Part shown: in pieces, positions 6,326 through 7,888 of the stretch
How the letters are laid out: each line of letters starts with the position of its first letter
How positions within the stretch are numbered: the stretch's first letter is position 1
Source of the DNA: Synergistaceae bacterium
GTDB taxonomy: Bacteria; Synergistota; Synergistia; Synergistales; Aminobacteriaceae
Length of the DNA stretch: 7,888 bases
Direction of reading: 5' to 3'
Assembly: GCA_017458545.1 (NCBI GenBank)
Contig: JAFTBA010000242.1
Span: 1-7,888, forward strand
Position numbers and translations under genes: made by a program
Notes under the pieces: generated by a model
Seen by the model: only the letters and a program-made list of their open reading frames with translations
Databases searched by the model: none
What the model was told of the DNA's origin: nothing

Positions 6326-7099
6326 TTGGATTTAACGAGTCTGATAGGATTTTTGGCAACATGGATTCTTGTCGTAGCATCAATGGCTTCGGGCGGTAAT
6401 ATCGGAGCATATATTGATGTTCCCTCATTGATGATAACAATCGGAGGAGCAATAGGCGCAACAATAATTTCAAACCCCGGCGCAAGGCTTAAAGCTATGG
6501 GCGGCTGTCTCAAAAATGTGTTTATGTTTCAGGAGCCTGATTTAGTCGGAATGGTTCAAATGATAGTCAGCTTTGCCGAAAAGGCAAGGCGTGAAGGACT
6601 CTTATCACTGGAGGCTGATGTAGCTGAAGTTGAGAGCGAGTTCATGAGGAAAGCTATTCAGTTAGTTGTTGACGGAACAGATCCCGAACTGGTCAGGGCA
6701 ATTCTGGACACTGAAATAGGAAACTTTGAGGACAGACACAGTGCCAATAAAGCAGTTTTCGATCACTTAACGGAATTTGCGCCTTCATTCGGAATGATAG
6801 GTACACTTATCGGACTGATAGCGATGTTGGGGAACCTGCAGGACGTTAACGCACTTGGTCCCGGTATGGCGGTCGCATTAATAACGACGATGTACGGTTC
6901 AATGATGGCTAACATGTTCGGTTCACCCGTCAGCAAAAAACTTGCATCACGTTCGGCGCAGGAAGTTAAAGCAATGGAGCTTATGGTTGAGGGAATATTA
7001 GCGATACAGGCAGGCGAGAACCCCCGTATCGTTGAGGAAAAGCTCAAGGTTTACCTGCCCCCTGCAATGCGTGAGGCGTTCAATCAGGAGGAGGGCTAA
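6326..7099 (+). CDS. motA: Flagellar motor stator protein MotA
   Basis: MotA is the inner-membrane stator subunit that, with MotB, conducts ions and drives flagellar rotation. The 257 residues contain four membrane segments at about 4-20, 29-51, 151-171 and 179-198, in the usual two-loop-two layout with a large cytoplasmic loop between the second and third. Within that loop is AEKARREGLLSLE (84-96), which holds the conserved charged residues that contact the FliG rotor protein. Two conserved prolines important for torque are present: P153 in FAPSFGMIGTLIG and P179 in GPGMAVALITTMYGSMMAN. Length is normal for the family. It starts at TTG behind a good ribosome binding site, and motB follows after 6 nt, so they are probably produced together. 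The ion (proton or sodium) cannot be decided with certainty. Confidence 0.96.
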   Translation: MDLTSLIGFLATWILVVASMASGGNIGAYIDVPSLMITIGGAIGATIISNPGARLKAMGGCLKNVFMFQEPDLVGMVQMIVSFAEKARREGLLSLEADVAEVESEFMRKAIQLVVDGTDPELVRAILDTEIGNFEDRHSANKAVFDHLTEFAPSFGMIGTLIGLIAMLGNLQDVNALGPGMAVALITTMYGSMMANMFGSPVSKKLASRSAQEVKAMELMVEGILAIQAGENPRIVEEKLKVYLPPAMREAFNQEEG

Positions 7100-7105
7100 C
7101 AGTTA

Positions 7106-7834
7106 ATGGCACGTCAGAAAAAACCTGAAGAGCCCGGACTTTCAGCACCGTTTTATATGGGAACTTACGGGGACATGGTAACGCTGATATTGTGTTTCTT
7201 TATACTGCTGTTTGCAATGTCCTCGATAGATTCGCAGAAGTTCCAGAAAGCATTGTTATCGCTGAGGGGTTCTCTTGGAGTCCTTAAGGGCGGTGTAACT
7301 ACTGAGGAATCGACTGACCCCAACAAAAGCGGTGAAGTCGGAACGAGTCCCGGTGCCAGCGAAAGGGTTGAGATTGACACGAGGCATGTAGCATACACGT
7401 TAAATTCTTTTCTGAGGTCTGAGAATTTAACGAGGGACATTCAGGTTTCAATCAATCAGCGCGGAGTTGCCGTCTCAATAAGCGATCAGTTTTTGTTTTT
7501 GCCCGGCAGCGCGGAGTTAAGACCTGACGGACGAAGGGCATTGTACAAGATTTCGCAGCTCGTGAGGGACAGAGTACCGTTTGCAGCTGTTGAAGGGCAT
7601 ACCGATTCCGGAGTGTTAAGGGGAGGAATTTACCGCGATAACTGGGGACTAAGTGCTATGAGGGCTGCTGCTGTCGCCAGCTACATGGAGAGCGAAGGGG
7701 GCTTTGACCCCCTGAAACTTCAGGCTACAGGTTTCAGTTCAGCCCAGCCTATAGTACCTAATGACACGAGCGAACACAGAGCCTTAAACAGAAGGGTTGA
7801 GATTGTTTTCCTGTCGCAGTATCCTAAACGTTAA
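7106..7834 (+). CDS. motB: Flagellar motor stator protein MotB
   Basis: MotB anchors the stator to peptidoglycan and supplies the ion-binding aspartate. The 242 residues show a short cytoplasmic N-terminus, one membrane helix at about 21-39 (GDMVTLILCFFILLFAMSS) with the expected aspartate D23, a plug/linker region to about 120, and a C-terminal OmpA-like peptidoglycan-binding domain. In that domain are FLPGSAELRPDGRRAL (131-146), VEGHTDSG (162-169), NWGLSAMRAAAV (179-190), LQATGFSSAQP (205-215) and NRRVEI (228-233). It follows motA by 6 nt and has a strong AGGAGGAGGG (7086-7095) inside the end of motA. The domain order and length are normal and no defect is seen. Confidence 0.96.
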   Translation: MARQKKPEEPGLSAPFYMGTYGDMVTLILCFFILLFAMSSIDSQKFQKALLSLRGSLGVLKGGVTTEESTDPNKSGEVGTSPGASERVEIDTRHVAYTLNSFLRSENLTRDIQVSINQRGVAVSISDQFLFLPGSAELRPDGRRALYKISQLVRDRVPFAAVEGHTDSGVLRGGIYRDNWGLSAMRAAAVASYMESEGGFDPLKLQATGFSSAQPIVPNDTSEHRALNRRVEIVFLSQYPKR

Positions 7835-7841
7835 AAGGAGG
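7835..7841 (+). promoter_or_regulatory. Ribosome binding site of the ORF after motB
   Basis: AAGGAGG follows the motB stop directly and ends 9 nt before a GTG at 7851. This is a near-perfect match and spacing, so the GTG is a real start even though only a few codons are in the window. No terminator lies between motB and this ORF. Confidence 0.6.
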
Positions 7842-7850
7842 ATTTATACA

Positions 7851-7888
7851 GTGAATTTTACGGCATGTTACACGAAACTCGAACACGG
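7851..7888 (+). CDS. Start of an ORF resembling a HicB-family antitoxin (runs off right edge)
   Basis: Only twelve full codons from the GTG are visible, reading MNFTACYTKLEH. The pattern F-T-A-x-Y-x-K-L-E is typical of the first strand of HicB antitoxin-like (RNase H-fold) proteins. HicB proteins neutralise HicA mRNA-cleaving toxins, although many HicB-like proteins have no known toxin. The usual next gene after motB in such flagellar operons is fliL or fliM, whose N-termini do not look like this. With so little sequence the family call is tentative. The existence of the gene is much surer, because of the strong ribosome binding site and tight spacing. Confidence 0.4.
   Translation, partial: MNFTACYTKLEH

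Noticed and set aside
6220..6513. Minus-strand ORFs over flbD/motA, plus similar shadow ORFs over motA, motB, dxs and the GAF-like gene
   Set aside because: All lie opposite or out of frame with well-supported genes. Their composition mirrors the sense codons, and none has a plausible start signal.
1..7888. CRISPR array, tRNA, rRNA, prophage or integron site
   Set aside because: No regularly spaced direct repeats, cloverleaf sequences or phage genes were seen. The only repeats are the ankyrin codons and the tnpB stem-loop.

Overview
The window reads as bacterial chromosome from a motile organism that makes isoprenoids by the non-mevalonate (MEP) pathway. The flbD-motA-motB order, strong GGAGG-type ribosome binding sites, moderate GC and the style of Dxs, TlyA and MotA fit Synergistota best. 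Clostridia-like Firmicutes, Spirochaetes or Thermotogota remain possible. This is inference from gene content and protein style, not from a marker gene.

Layout: 1-388 (minus strand) is the N-terminal part of an IS200/IS605-type TnpB/OrfB transposase that runs off the left edge, with a stem-loop just upstream of it at 406-438. From 5933 back to 530 there is one minus-strand run of four closely packed genes: a GAF-like protein of unknown function (4548-5933), dxs (2716-4530), tlyA (1922-2719, sharing an ATGA with dxs) and an ankyrin-repeat protein (530-1915, whose ribosome binding site lies inside the end of tlyA). Spacings of 17, -4 and 6 nt make a single operon very likely. A 146-bp divergent intergenic region (5934-6079) then separates this operon from a plus-strand motility operon: flbD (6080-6301), motA (6326-7099) and motB (7106-7834). 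At the right edge an ORF opens after a strong ribosome binding site, 16 nt past motB. Its few visible residues look like a HicB-family antitoxin rather than the expected flagellar gene.

Function: Dxs makes 1-deoxy-D-xylulose 5-phosphate for isoprenoids, thiamine and pyridoxal, and TlyA is an rRNA 2'-O-methyltransferase. Pairing dxs with tlyA is common in bacteria. The genes on either side, a GAF-like protein and an ankyrin-repeat protein, are accessory in character. MotA and MotB form the proton- (or ion-) driven stator of the flagellar motor, and FlbD is a small flagellar-operon protein. I see no tRNA, rRNA, CRISPR array or obvious new defence system. The most notable items are the transposon end, the HicB-like ORF behind motB, the unassigned GAF-like protein and the overlapping divergent control region.
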